DNA of 64,000 bases from Ricordea florida (lineage: Eukaryota > Cnidaria > Anthozoa > Corallimorpharia > Ricordeidae). Shown here piece by piece: positions 35,944-45,371 of this stretch (its first letter is position 1; each line of letters begins with the position of its first letter). The translations under genes and the position numbers were made by a program. The stretch spans positions 14,079,588 through 14,143,587 of the forward strand of contig OX453272.1 in NCBI GenBank assembly GCA_949710005.1. The letters run 5' to 3'. Below the pieces are notes generated by a model. That model was not told the origin of the DNA and searched no databases. It worked only from the letters and a program-made list of their open reading frames with translations.

Positions 35944-36425
35944 ATGGCTCAAGGCGATCCAGTTTGTGGGAAGGAGGACTGTTCTCAGTATGATGTTGGC
36001 TTGGTTTTCAAGGCAGTCAGCTCATCTTCGGACCAGGACAAGTTCAAGTTCATAGAGAATGTGTGGAAACTGGGTGAGTTATTTGACTTCCCAGCATCAG
36101 TGGAATGTTCGAATTCCAACGTCATGTTGTGTGGAGCTGGCTGAAAAGATTTCCCTGGCTAGCATACTCTAAATATGTCGATGGTGCAATTTGTTTACCG
36201 TGTGTTTGTTTTGGAGTCCAGTGTGGGCGAAATACGAATAAATTAGACAAGTTGTACAAGTCTCCACTCACACTTTGAACGTCCGCCATTTTACGTTTTA
36301 CCAAACATGCGAGCGGGATATGTAAGATGCATAAATTTGCAGTGATCGCAATGGAGACATTTGTGAAAAAAATGAGAAGAGAAGCGGTCCCGATTTATCA
36401 GCAGATCAACAACAATATTTGTAAA
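35944..36425 (+). pseudogene. hAT transposase N-terminal fragment (TTF-type zinc finger)
   Basis: Begins MAQGDPVCGKEDC and then reads FIENVWKLGELFDFPASVEC. After one frameshift near 36115 comes WSWLKRFPWLAYSKYVDGAICLPCVCF and NKLDKLYKSPLTL. The FPWL, YSKY, DGA.CLPC order is the TTF-type zinc finger found at the start of many hAT/ZMYM-like transposases. A stop follows at about 36278. A further piece (FTKHASG, then AVIAMETFVKKMRREAVPIYQQ) fits the next block of such proteins. The catalytic RNaseH-like and dimerisation regions are absent, so this is a truncated relic. Confidence 0.65.
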
Positions 36426-36880
36426 CCACTAAGAGAAAGCTTCCCATTTCCATTATTTCTCGCTCTTTCAACAGTTAATTATTCCAAAAGTTTCAGTTCA
36501 ACTTTTGAAGGTTTTAAAAGCTTAAGTGTTGCCACTTTGAGTAGAAAAGTACTTTCAACTATTCACCTTCTTCAGCCTGGTCATAGTAATCAACAAAATC
36601 TCAGATTGGAAAAACTGAGAAACTAAAGGACAACAACAGCTTGAGTTAATATGGCAAAATAGTGTTTAATATTATTTTTCAGATTTTTAAGAACCTTTTC
36701 CAGAGCAACATTACAACAATTTAAGGCATTTTCTAGGCCTTAGCACAGAAAGGCCAAATAGTCACGTCATTATTTGCCCACGTGCCCCGTGCCCCGTGCC
36801 CCGTGCCCACGTGCCCCGTGGGCAACCACGAAACAGGCTTGTAGGGATAAACCTGTAGTTTGTTTGTGTTTTTTCTCCCG

Positions 36881-36884
<4 letters not shown>
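36426..36884. other. Non-coding stretch with GTGCCCC tandem repeat
   Basis: No gene supported. At 36779-36830 there is a run of CGTGCCCCGTGCCCC-type short tandem repeats, much more GC-rich than the surroundings. Confidence 0.6.
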
Positions 36885-36911
<27 letters not shown>

Positions 36912-39511
36912 TATGTTTTAAAGGTCTCCGTTCGCAGGCCAGGTTACCTGGCAATGAAGCGCACTTGAGAACTGCTGAATTTCCGCCATTTCGAATTCGG
37001 CGATGCCTTTTTGAAAGAAATGTAAATTTTGTGGAAACCGATTTCACTCGTCCTGGAAGTACATCCCAGCAAGATGATCTCCGAGATATTCAAGAAAGAT
37101 TAGCACGAGATCGTCGCCGAGTAAGTTCGAATACCGTGAAAATCATCACAAGGAAAGCTCGACTCCAAGCAGGGATAGAGAAACGACAGCAGGGAGAATA
37201 ACAACAGACATCCGTCATCGCAGCAAAGACAAAAACTGCTCGCTCTAGAAAAAGGCAACCGAAACAGCAGGGAAAAGGACCAGGAATTCAACCAAGTTAG
37301 TTTTGAATTTGAATGTGTTATTGATAGAAATACAGAACATATCAAGGATCTTCTAGTCTGCTATATCAAGGATCTTCTAGTCTCTCCCAAACCTAACAAG
37401 GCCACCGGATCCGACAACATATCACCGCGGGTCCTTGCAGTGTCATCTGAGACCCTGGCAGTTCCTCTTACCAATCTGATTAACCACTGTATATCAGCTA
37501 ATGCGTGGCCAAGCCTTTGGAAATGTAGCAATGTGACTCCGCTCTTTAAGAAGGACAGCTCTGCAGATAAAACCAATTATCGCCCAGTGTCTGTTCTGAC
37601 ATCCTTGTCTAAAATCTTTGAAAGGGTTCAACATGATCAAATGCTGGTGTTTTCCAAGTCAGTGCTAAGCGATAGATTATCTGGCTTCTTAAAGGGTCAC
37701 TCCTGTACAACCGCTCTTCTTAAAATGACGGAAGATTTTAGAGCCACGCTTGATAACAAAGAACATTGTGCTGCAGTTGCAGTGGATTTATCAAAAGCAT
37801 TCGACTCCGTGTCCCATAGCCTTCTTCTTTCCAAGTTGAGAGCGTATGGCTTTTCTGACAGTGCCTTGTGTCTCACTCGCTCATATTTGTGTGGAAGAAA
37901 GCAACGTGTTAAGATTGGGAATTCATACTCAGATTGGAGAACAATCAAGCATGGTGTTCCTCAGGGGTCAATCTTGGGACCAATTCTATTTAATTTATTT
38001 ATTAATGAACTCACTTACTTTGTTGTTGATGCTAATTTGAGGTTATATGCTGATGATACAACTCAATACTTATCAAACCGCAATCCCAATGCTCTAGAAT
38101 TCACTTCACAGAATAGCTTTGATATGCTTCATTCATGATTTGAGTATAATTACTTAAGTGTAAATGAGGCAAAAACCAAGGTGTTATTATTGGGCGACAA
38201 TCCAACACATATTCAGCTTTTTGCTGATCGTACCAAGCCACCCTTGGATGTAGTTAAAGAATTAAAACTGTTGGGATTAACTATAGACAGCTCATTAACT
38301 TACAAGGCCCATGTTAAATCTGTATGTGATAAAGTCAATGCTAAAGTTGCTGCTCTTAGGAGGGTACGAAAGTTTATACCTGCCGATGTAATGATCAATA
38401 TTTACAAGGCCTTCATCTTACCACATTTGGAATACTGCGCACCTGTTTTAGTGGGTCTTTCATCTGGACTTTCTAACAAGCTAGAATTTAGTAATCAATT
38501 TGCTGTTAGAACACTAATGAATCTGCCCAAGACAACTCCATATGGCGATCTACTTAAGATGGTAAACATCAAGTCCCTGGAGCATCGCAGATACACGCAA
38601 GCCCTAATCCTCCTTTATAAATCTTTATTTATTACGGGGCCAAGCTACATCAAGGAATTGTTCTCATTGCGTTCTAGCAATTATGATCTAAGAGGCTATT
38701 GTAAGCTTAATCAGCCTACCTTTAAATCAAAGTATTTGCATAATTCTTATCGCTATAAAACTTCACGTTTATGGAACAACCTATCGGACAACATTAGAGG
38801 AGCGTCCTCTCTTAGAATTTTTAAAAATTTGCTGAACAATGTTAATCTGACCACCGAGGCCAACTGTTGCTGTAATCTTTGTATCAAATAGTTTATATTT
38901 TTAATTTTATTGTCTACATAGTTTTTAAATTTTACAGTCTAGCTTAGATAATCATATTTAAGTTTTTTATATTGTAATTTTTAGAATACACGTTCACTTT
39001 TAAACGAGCCCCTGGCTCATTGGTGATATGTGTTTAAATAAAGTACTACTACTACTACTACATGAGTGAACGATTACATAACGAAATATATTAGGGTACT
39101 AAATTTAGCAAACGACTTAGAAGGGAAACCGAGTAGAAACAACTTCAACGATTGGAGATGTCTCTGGAAAATAATTCTATTAGTCTAAAAACGGAATCGG
39201 AAGACGACCAACAGATTACAAGAGAATGTACCATAATAAAACGATAGCGTTTCCATTTTGAAGAAATTCTCAACACAGAGAGTTGCAGTTGTTATAACAA
39301 TCATTTACAACGATGTGATCTGATATCATTGCAACAGTGAAAATATTGTAAATTTTCTTGATCTAGTAGTTATGTTTAGCATTTTCAACTGAATATATAC
39401 CCAGTGTCACTATCCGTTCTGCAATATTATCAGTGATCAATGCGCTCATTTGAAAATAAAGCAAATGTTATAACTGACTTCTGAGTAGTATTAGTAATTC
39501 TCTTTGCTATT

Positions 39512-39542
<31 letters not shown>

Positions 39543-40385
39543 GTATTCTCTGATTGAAACGTTTCAATAATATTACGTAGAGACAACAAGTTTCATAGCC
39601 TTTTCACAATGGGTCAGTTTTACCTTAGAGTTCAATAACCTCCCCCTGATAATATTGCTATCTAAAAACCTGGCCCTTTTCCCACAAATGAAATGTTAAT
39701 TCAAGCCTTAATTTGCAAATTTAGACATAACATATTAACCTTTTTACTTTCTGCTGTTTACTTCATTTTTATGACGTCAAATATCAATATTTAATAACAA
39801 CCACAACATGTCAGTTAACGTTTTACATTGGAAAAACTTTATAAAGAAGAAAATAAATTTTGTAATGCCAAAATGTTTATGATCTTTCTCATATATTCAT
39901 TGCAAGTCTGCTGTATGTAGTAACAAGTGTTTCAAGTTTTCTAAACGCCCTATGCTTTCAATAATGATTTTCCACGCAAACTTTATAGACGGACAAATGA
40001 CCGCACTAGATTCTAAGCCTTTAAGAAGAAATGGTATTGTTTGGCGCTGTTTTGATTACTACCACCTCTGATGGAAAGCCTATTAAGAAGATTTTTGTAT
40101 TGCTTGTAGTAGTAGAGTAACAATACCTATACAAAGGTTAGGACATGCATCCCACCCCGTAAAAATATATTATGTTTAACGTAAAAAATATAACAATAGT
40201 AATAATAATAATAATAATATCAATACCAGTAATAATAATGGTAATGATAATAATAATGATAATAATATAATAATAGTGCTTCTCGTTACTATATGTCATT
40301 GGTTACAGTTCAATACCTTTGGCTGCCATGACTTTTTCGATGAAATACCATCCTTATATTAAATCTTTCTTCTGCAGTTTTTATA
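36885..40385 (+). mobile_element. Diverged copy of the L-insert family, split by a LINE
   Basis: Matches the L insert collinearly from its (TA)n tract (36887-36914) through FTRPGSTSQQDDLRDIQE and VSSNTVKIITRKARLQ coding remnants to 37340, then resumes at about 39061 (GAACGATTACATAACGAAATA) and runs to about 40385, where homology ends at TTCTTCTGCAG. It includes an added (TA)n/(TATG)n microsatellite near 39513-39545. The coding frame here is better preserved than in the array copies around 36940-37200, suggesting that the family once encoded a protein; I do not recognise it. Confidence 0.7.
37341..39060 (+). mobile_element. 5'-truncated CR1/Jockey-like LINE with 3' (ACT)n tail
   Basis: Inserted into the L-family copy. 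Frame from about 37383 (NKATGSDNISPRVL) to 38891 covers reverse transcriptase: PLFKKDSSADKTNYRPVSVL, AAVAVDLSKAFDSVSH, HGVPQGSILGPILFNLFIN and the catalytic LYADDTT at about 38041-38061. A single in-frame TGA at 38136-38138 splits it; the rest (LKLLGLTIDSSLTYKAHV, LPHLEYCAPV, YKTSRLWNNLSD) is the usual C-terminal extension. The endonuclease end is missing. The first 24 bp (ATCAAGGATCTTCTAGTCTG...) are duplicated. The 3' end is AATAAAG followed by (ACT)n, and ACAT flanks both sides as a possible short target duplication. Confidence 0.9.
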
Positions 40386-40506
40386 ACCCAACTTGGCCCC
40401 AACTTGGATTTCTACGAGAACGATCGCGGAGTTCCATGGCTTTAGGCTCGGTAGATACCCAAAGAGCACTTGAATTCTTCAGCTAACGCGCATTTTTAAT
40501 TAGCTG

Positions 40507-40874
40507 GGATATTTATCTCAACCCCGGCCCAAACACAGCTAAAACAAGATGCCCTACATGTTTAAGAGCGACTGCCCGCAATCACCGCTCGTTGGTTTGT
40601 AACTCTTTTAGAGGAGAATTTCATATTAAGTGTGGTAATGTTGCGCCTCAAAAACAATTCCATCAATTACAAAAGAACAATCCAATGAACTGGTCCTATT
40701 CTGGATGCGTTGAAGTCGTTACTTCGCAATACGAAACGAACTTGTCAGGTCCTTTCGCTTCTGTCGACAATTTAGCGTACCTTACGGAGGACGGACTTGA
40801 CGAAATGGACATGACAAGCCAGCATAATGAACATGAAATTGCTGGTGATCTGTTTGATTTAGTGAAGCAGCTAG
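40507..40874 (+). pseudogene. LINE fragment with PHD-finger N-terminus, interrupted by the Polinton
   Basis: Reads DIYLNPGPNTAKTRCPTC then ARNHRSLVCNSFRGEFHIKCGNV and NWSYSGC, the conserved start of CR1/L2-type LINE proteins with a PHD-type Cys/His array, then NLAYLTEDGLDEMDMTSQ. It is a close paralog of 34946-35411. The Polinton left end begins at 40875 within it; the continuation (GAATTCGG, AAGAAGAAAAGTTAG) lies at 56564-56610. Confidence 0.75.
40870..40874. repeat. Left target site duplication GCTAG
   Basis: GCTAG precedes the left TIR. If the first A of the TIR is counted, both sides read GCTAGA, the 6-bp size usual for Polintons. Confidence 0.85.
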
Positions 40875-41376
40875 AGTAGTAGGTAAGAGTAATTTTAAAC
40901 ACACACGTGTTGTTGTTGTTGTTGCTAAACAGACTTTTTGCATAGGCTTTGCGACACAGTCTGTGTCATAAAGCATGAGCCGAAGGCGAATGCTTTGCGA
41001 CAGAGCCTCAAGCTCTTGTTTTGCACAGACCATATTAAGACCTATTAAAAAGAGCTAACTGCTAAAAAGACTTTTTGCATAGGCCTTGCGACACAGTCTG
41101 TGTCATAAAGCATGAGCCGAAGGCGAATGCTTTGCGACAGAGCCTCAAGCTCTTGTTTTGCACAGACCATGTGAAGTTTTTCCTTTTTTACAAAAGTATC
41201 CACAAAAAATCCGCAAAATCTCCTCCCCCACTCCTTGATGTTGAAATTTGTTGAAATTTTTTAAAAAATGTTACCAAAATTACACAGAAAATTATCAGAG
41301 TGTTAATCAGATATTGCAAAATAAAAAAATGATTTAAAAAGAAGAATTAAAGTTAAAAAGTACAAATGGATAGACT
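40875..41376 (+). repeat. Polinton left terminal inverted repeat (502 bp)
   Basis: Matches the inverse complement of 56199-56563 and extends through the start codon of the first gene (ATGGATAGACT). It contains (GTT)n at 40909-40923 and a 137-bp direct duplication (units starting near 40926 and 41063) that fully explains why this TIR is longer than the right one. Each unit holds a GACACAG/CTGTGTC dyad and a GCC-GAA-GGC hairpin. Confidence 0.92.
40926..41199 (+). repeat. 137-bp tandem duplication inside left TIR
   Basis: GCTAAACAGACTTTTTGC at 40924 recurs as GCTAAAAAGACTTTTTGC at 41061, period 137. Both carry CATGAGCCGAAGGCGAATGC and the AGCCTCAAGCTCTTG dyad. The right TIR has one copy. Confidence 0.85.
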
Positions 41377-41818
41377 AAACGGATTATATGTTTGGCAACT
41401 TAAACATATTGTTAAGGAGTTAAAAATTAAAGGACGATCTAGAATGAATAAAGCAGATTTAATTAAAGAGCTGGAAAAATATACAGATGATGATATTAAT
41501 AAGTTAATCCCAAAATATACTATAAATTATAAATATATTTGTATTCATGGAAAGAGTAAATATTTTTGTAAAGAATGTGGAGGTTCTCAAATATGTGAAC
41601 ATAATAAAAATAAGTATAAGTGTAAAGAGTGTGAAAACCCTTATATTTGTAAACATAATAAAAGTAAGTATCGCTGTAAAGAATGCGGAGGGTCACAAAT
41701 ATGTGAACATAATAAACAAAAACAACAATGTAAAGAATGTGGAGGATCACAAATATGTGAACATGGAAAACAAAAAGCTTCTTGTAAGGAATGTAAAATT
41801 AAAAAAAATGAATTATGA
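41366..41818 (+). CDS. SAP-like plus zinc-ribbon-repeat protein (150 aa)
   Basis: First plus-strand gene of the element; its ATG lies in the TIR. Residues 8-40 (LKHIVKELKIKGRSRMNKAD) form a SAP/Rho-N-like helix-extended-helix, a DNA-binding fold. Residues 52-145 hold five repeats of about 18 residues with the pattern C-x-H-[GN]-K-x-K-x2-C-K-E-C (for example ICEHNKNKYKCKEC), each able to bind one zinc with CHCC ligands. Such repeats are common in proteins of large DNA viruses. Role is inferred to be DNA or nucleoprotein binding. The frame is intact and codon use is AT-rich like the rest of the element. Confidence 0.85.
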   Translation: MDRLNGLYVWQLKHIVKELKIKGRSRMNKADLIKELEKYTDDDINKLIPKYTINYKYICIHGKSKYFCKECGGSQICEHNKNKYKCKECENPYICKHNKSKYRCKECGGSQICEHNKQKQQCKECGGSQICEHGKQKASCKECKIKKNEL

Positions 41819-41846
41819 TTTAAAGATATAAAATAAAATATAAAAA

Positions 41847-42047
41847 ATGGAAGATAAATTTTTATTAAAATACGGGGTACTTTCTTTAAAGTTTTTAAAT
41901 GAAAGAGGTTTTTTTATTCGGGAATTTATAGATTCAATAAATGAAGATTTGTTAAAAAAGATATCAAAATATCGCGAATTTATTGTTGAAGAAAATGGAT
42001 ATGATTTTTGTTGTAATATTTTTTTTATAAAAAATGATGAAATTTAG
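41847..42047 (+). CDS. Hypothetical Polinton early-side protein A (66 aa)
   Basis: Second plus-strand gene, 28 bp after the zinc-ribbon gene. MEDKFLLKYGVLSLKFLNERG with an aromatic and lysine-rich body and a CC pair near residue 56. No domain recognised. It overlaps the next frame by 14 bp. The two frames could be one gene with a frameshift, or two genes with coupled translation. Confidence 0.5.
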   Translation: MEDKFLLKYGVLSLKFLNERGFFIREFIDSINEDLLKKISKYREFIVEENGYDFCCNIFFIKNDEI

Positions 42048-42345
42048 AGGTAGAATTATTTTAGATCTTAAAAAAGGTTTGGAGTTTGATGAAAATTATT
42101 TTAAAGAAATATTATCTTACGGGGTTTTAAGAGATTTTAATGAAGATTTTAATTATATTATTTTTGATTCAATAGCGGTTGGAATAACCACAGATAGTGA
42201 TAAGATATTACATAAACGTAAATTCTACAAAGACTTTTATTATGATCTGATGTTTGAAGCATGGAAGCCAAGCAGATATTTAGAATGGTGTGTTGATATT
42301 GATGAGTTAAAGTTTTTGGAAGAAGAAGTATGGAGAGAAGATTAA
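42034..42345 (+). CDS. Hypothetical Polinton early-side protein B (103 aa)
   Basis: Follows and overlaps protein A. MMKFRGRIILDLKKGLEFDENYF, rich in F, Y and D, with an EAWKPSRYLEW segment. No membrane helix or catalytic motif. Unrecognised. It ends about 217 bp before the stop of the convergent minus-strand gene block; that gap has no gene. Confidence 0.5.
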   Translation: MMKFRGRIILDLKKGLEFDENYFKEILSYGVLRDFNEDFNYIIFDSIAVGITTDSDKILHKRKFYKDFYYDLMFEAWKPSRYLEWCVDIDELKFLEEEVWRED

Positions 42346-42562
42346 GTTATATAACACTTACACGTGTTATATAACAAAATTTGCATTGACGTAATAACAT
42401 TCCTGAGCGACGTTAGAAACCGACCTTTTTGAAGTAAACATAAAATCTACTTTTCGATTTCAAATCCACTTTACATTTTGCTTGTTGCTATGTCGTAAAA
42501 GTATGCAATCTATTGTTCTACACGTGAACACTAATCCAAAAACAATGATAATCACGTGAAAT

Positions 42563-44095
42563 TTACCGAAATAGATACCACGCTAACCCTCCACTGATAA
42601 TTATAAATGTTAATATACGCACTTCATGCTCGCTTCGTGCATTGGTTTCATGTTGCGTGGTCACGTCCGACTTTCCGCGAAGCGGGTCCCGGCCTTCGGC
42701 TGACTTTTTATTTTGCGTTGGGGGGATTTTTGGTTTCGGATTTGTCTCAACTATTGAATGAGGTAACTTTAACTTTGAAGATCCTAAATTGTGACTTATT
42801 CCAACCTGTTTTACCTCTGTGTTTATGGAATTATTCACCCCAAATTTCATATCACCAGTCGCTTTCATAAGTTTGTTATTATATCCAACCACACTCTCTG
42901 TATTTATAATCATATTACTTGGCATCAACCATATACCTGGTGCAACAGCTAAATCAAGCCGTAATTTCGTTTTCTGTACAGATTTTTGATAATTTTTAAT
43001 CGAATTAGAAATATCATCTTCTAAAACACTACTTTCAAATAAAGATAAGAATTCTTGTTGTGTCTCAATCGCTCCACCACCATTACCATAAATCGAATTT
43101 CTAGTGTTGGCTTGAGCTCCTAATATACAGTAAACAAAAGCTTCAGCAGATCGATTCAATCTACCAAGTCCAGCTTTAGTGAGTCCATGTCCACTTGTTG
43201 GGATGAACCAACCATATTTGAAATCAGCAAAGTCATCATTACGAATGAATGAGATTAGGTCACCTTTTTCTTTCTTACCACCATCATCAGCAAATTTTCC
43301 ACCTTCACCAGGCCATTGATCTGCTTCATGATCATAATTCCTAATAATATGTACATTTTGATATCCCCCTCCTTTTCCATGATATCCTGCACCATAATCA
43401 AGAAATATATCTCCCAATCCACCGTTTCTACCACCTTTCCATCTAAAGTCAGCCAAAGGCTGGGATCGGTCGGAGACCTCCCCGGCGAAGCCGGACCCGC
43501 TTCGCGGAAAGTCTGAGTTTTTTGATATGCTAAATTCTGCACACAATCGATGATATGCTACTTTATTATATGGATTATTGTTTATTACAAAGGGTTGCTC
43601 ATCAGGTAAGGGAAGGCTTAATTCATATAATATCCGTCTTATTGTGAAATATATATGAAACTTAATGAAGCTATTCACTACTTTAGGATAATTTAGACTT
43701 TCAAAAGGACTAATCCCACAACCAGATGTTGCACACCAAACTGCAAAGTTAAGTTGTTGAGGCCAATAGTTCATATCAGGTCCGTTCAACCATTTTCTAC
43801 TCTGCTTTCCAAATTTGAAAGTAACAACTTGATTGACAAATATGTTTCTCATTTTTGCTGTGAATTTCTTAGTATTTGAAACGTATATATCTAGAAAGGT
43901 TAGCATTTTTGTTATATCGCTTGTAAAGTCATCAAAGTTAATAGCTGGTATAGGATGGCTTTGGTTAGTTGTGGTTAAACTCTTTGGGAATGAACTCAAG
44001 TTATTCGATTCACTCAGTCCTAAATTTTCCCATAAAAGTTTTTTCAAATTAGGAGAAAGATCATCAGTCCAGGTTTTATCCAGTAGGATCATCAT
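42563..44095 (-). CDS. Large Polinton protein, unknown role (510 aa, C-terminal membrane anchor)
   Basis: Last gene of the minus-strand virion block. Residues around 108-125 read YWPQQLNFAVWCATSGCG and are followed by SFIKFHIYFTIRRILYELSLPLP and YHRLCAEF, a block I associate with cnidarian Polinton proteins of unknown function. A Gly-rich part (GGRNGGLGDIF to YHGKGGGYQ) follows. The C-terminus has a hydrophobic helix (ILTFIIISGGLAWYLF), so a membrane-linked or minor virion protein is plausible. Two double-hairpin palindromes lie within the frame: 43468-43507 (peptide FPRSGSGFAGEV) and 42675-42700 in the opposite orientation (peptide SAEGRDPLRGKS). Both keep the frame open. The start overlaps the preceding small gene by 20 bp. 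Confidence 0.7.
   Translation of the reverse strand: MMILLDKTWTDDLSPNLKKLLWENLGLSESNNLSSFPKSLTTTNQSHPIPAINFDDFTSDITKMLTFLDIYVSNTKKFTAKMRNIFVNQVVTFKFGKQSRKWLNGPDMNYWPQQLNFAVWCATSGCGISPFESLNYPKVVNSFIKFHIYFTIRRILYELSLPLPDEQPFVINNNPYNKVAYHRLCAEFSISKNSDFPRSGSGFAGEVSDRSQPLADFRWKGGRNGGLGDIFLDYGAGYHGKGGGYQNVHIIRNYDHEADQWPGEGGKFADDGGKKEKGDLISFIRNDDFADFKYGWFIPTSGHGLTKAGLGRLNRSAEAFVYCILGAQANTRNSIYGNGGGAIETQQEFLSLFESSVLEDDISNSIKNYQKSVQKTKLRLDLAVAPGIWLMPSNMIINTESVVGYNNKLMKATGDMKFGVNNSINTEVKQVGISHNLGSSKLKLPHSIVETNPKPKIPPTQNKKSAEGRDPLRGKSDVTTQHETNARSEHEVRILTFIIISGGLAWYLFR
42675..42700. repeat. Double-hairpin palindrome 1
   Basis: Stem CCGC with loop GAA (42675-42685), short linker, stem GCC with loop TTC (42692-42700). 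In frame in the 510-aa gene. Confidence 0.8.
43468..43507. repeat. Triple-hairpin palindrome 2
   Basis: Stem GGTC loop GGA, then stem CGGC loop GAA (43483-43493), then stem CCGC loop TTC (43497-43507). Shares CTTTCCGCGAAGCGGGTCC with palindrome 1 in the opposite orientation. Confidence 0.8.
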
Positions 44096-44216
44096 TTGAC
44101 ATTATCGTTATTCCATTCACTTTCCATTTAATGTAACCACCATACTGATCAGATACAAATTCAAATTGATTTAGATCAGCATTTGGATACCTATTTCTGA
44201 AATCTTTTAGTGTCAT
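44076..44216 (-). CDS. Small Polinton protein (46 aa)
   Basis: Frame begins MTLKDFRNRYPNADLNQFEF, continues YGGYIKWKVNG and stops at 44076. It overlaps the start of the 510-aa gene by 20 bp. The compact, globular-looking sequence with an aromatic YGGYIKW motif and the tight packing argue for a real gene despite its size. No family name known to me. Confidence 0.5.
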   Translation of the reverse strand: MTLKDFRNRYPNADLNQFEFVSDQYGGYIKWKVNGITIMSNDDPTG

Positions 44217-44321
44217 TTTATTACTTTTAGAATAAGATGAATATGTTTTTAGATCAACTCAGTTCTTTTCTAATACCAGCAAAACAATTACATCCTACAT
44301 CAGTTCTTTCAAATGAAATTT

Positions 44322-44939
44322 TTAATGTGTGGGAGCGGTTCCTCTTCGAGGTTCTCCGACTAGCTCTTTTAATAGATCTGCACGAACTTCTCTTCTTATC
44401 TGTGACATGTTTAAGTTTTTTTCTGTATCTCTCCTAAATTTTTGACGAACTTCTAGTTTTAGTTTTTGAAACTTTTCCAACTCTGCTAAAATTATGGAAA
44501 ATTCTTGATCAGATATAGCATTATCTTTCAAAGCCTTTGAAACCAAGTCGTTAATAGTGTTTAATTTTGATTTTGCTATAGAAGCAGTCTGTTCATGTTT
44601 GCTAACTTTATTTGAAAGTCTTTTTGAGACTGCACCGAATCCAACAGATACTCCACCACAAATTCCACCGACAACACCCAACGGAACACCAATAATAGCT
44701 CCAAAACCGGTAAGAGAAGTTCCAAGTCCACTTGCGGATAGAATAATTGAAATCACTCCACTACAAACACTGATTTTTGTAAATATTCCTCTTGCTCTAT
44801 TGTATTTTTTCCTTACATCTTCATAATGTTTAATTTCTTTCTCAAGATTTTGTAATACTTCACTCGATTTTTGTAGTCTGAAATTGACTGGATCTGAATT
44901 ATTAGGTAATCCAGGATAAATTCTATTGTAGTCATCCAT
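44322..44939 (-). CDS. Membrane-active-type Polinton protein (205 aa)
   Basis: N-terminal helix with heptad character (residues 20-48), then a long Gly-rich hydrophobic region at about 52-105 (SVCSGVISIILSASGLGTSL and GVPLGVVGGICGGVSVGFGA), then a helical, charged C-terminal half. The layout resembles membrane-active or penetration proteins, but this is inference. The extreme C-terminus (EPRRGTAPTH) is encoded by a GC-rich hairpin (stem CCTC, loop TTC at 44341-44351), so a palindrome seems to have replaced the original tail. An ATCTTTAAAT box lies at 44965-44974, 26 nt before the ATG. Confidence 0.65.
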   Translation of the reverse strand: MDDYNRIYPGLPNNSDPVNFRLQKSSEVLQNLEKEIKHYEDVRKKYNRARGIFTKISVCSGVISIILSASGLGTSLTGFGAIIGVPLGVVGGICGGVSVGFGAVSKRLSNKVSKHEQTASIAKSKLNTINDLVSKALKDNAISDQEFSIILAELEKFQKLKLEVRQKFRRDTEKNLNMSQIRREVRADLLKELVGEPRRGTAPTH

Positions 44940-44954
44940 ATTGTATTTTACTAC

Positions 44955-45356
44955 TCAACATGATATCTTTAAATTGATACGAATACGTACGGTATTGGAA
45001 ATTAACTTTGTTCCATTTTTATCTAGAATCCATAATGTAAAGTGGTTCACTGGATTTTTGGTTTGTGTAATTCTTAAACTTGGATACTTTTTGGAGGGAA
45101 TAACAGCTAGTAGTTGAGAGGGATTGAGTTCTACATTTCCACCGTCGTGGATACGATTGTAATATGAAGACTTTGGTTCAATAAGATCACACATTAAGTA
45201 CAAAGGATTTTCAGAAGTTGCATTAGTACCAGAAAAATCTAGCATTTGTATCTCTTTTACATTATATAATGACGGGTCAAGATAAATTGTTGTTTCAGTA
45301 GTTAACATTGTTATGGATAAAAAAGTTATTATTTCATCATTACATCGATCATTCAT
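44955..45356 (-). CDS. Small beta-rich Polinton protein, possible minor capsid (133 aa)
   Basis: Strand-rich sequence without membrane segments: TTETTIYLDPSLYNVKEIQML, LYLMCDLIEP and a C-terminal FTLWILDKNGTKL with VRIRINLKI, alternating in the way of jelly-roll or TNF-like folds. A single jelly-roll penton-like role is possible but the protein is short, so I keep it open. An internal ATG at 45308 (MLTTETTIYL) may be the true start. The usual upstream box is not seen here. 15 bp separate it from each neighbour. Confidence 0.5.
   Translation of the reverse strand: MNDRCNDEIITFLSITMLTTETTIYLDPSLYNVKEIQMLDFSGTNATSENPLYLMCDLIEPKSSYYNRIHDGGNVELNPSQLLAVIPSKKYPSLRITQTKNPVNHFTLWILDKNGTKLISNTVRIRINLKISC
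44965..44974 (-). promoter_or_regulatory. Virion-gene box ATTTAAAGAT
   Basis: Minus-strand ATTTAAAGAT, 26 nt before the ATG of the 205-aa gene. Same box recurs before other minus-strand genes. Confidence 0.55.
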
Positions 45357-45371
45357 TATTTTGTTTTAGAT

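Noticed and set aside
41520-41750. Minus-strand Tyr/Phe-rich frame under the zinc-ribbon gene
   Set aside because: Shadow of the repeated plus-strand CKEC units; composition is an artefact of the complement.
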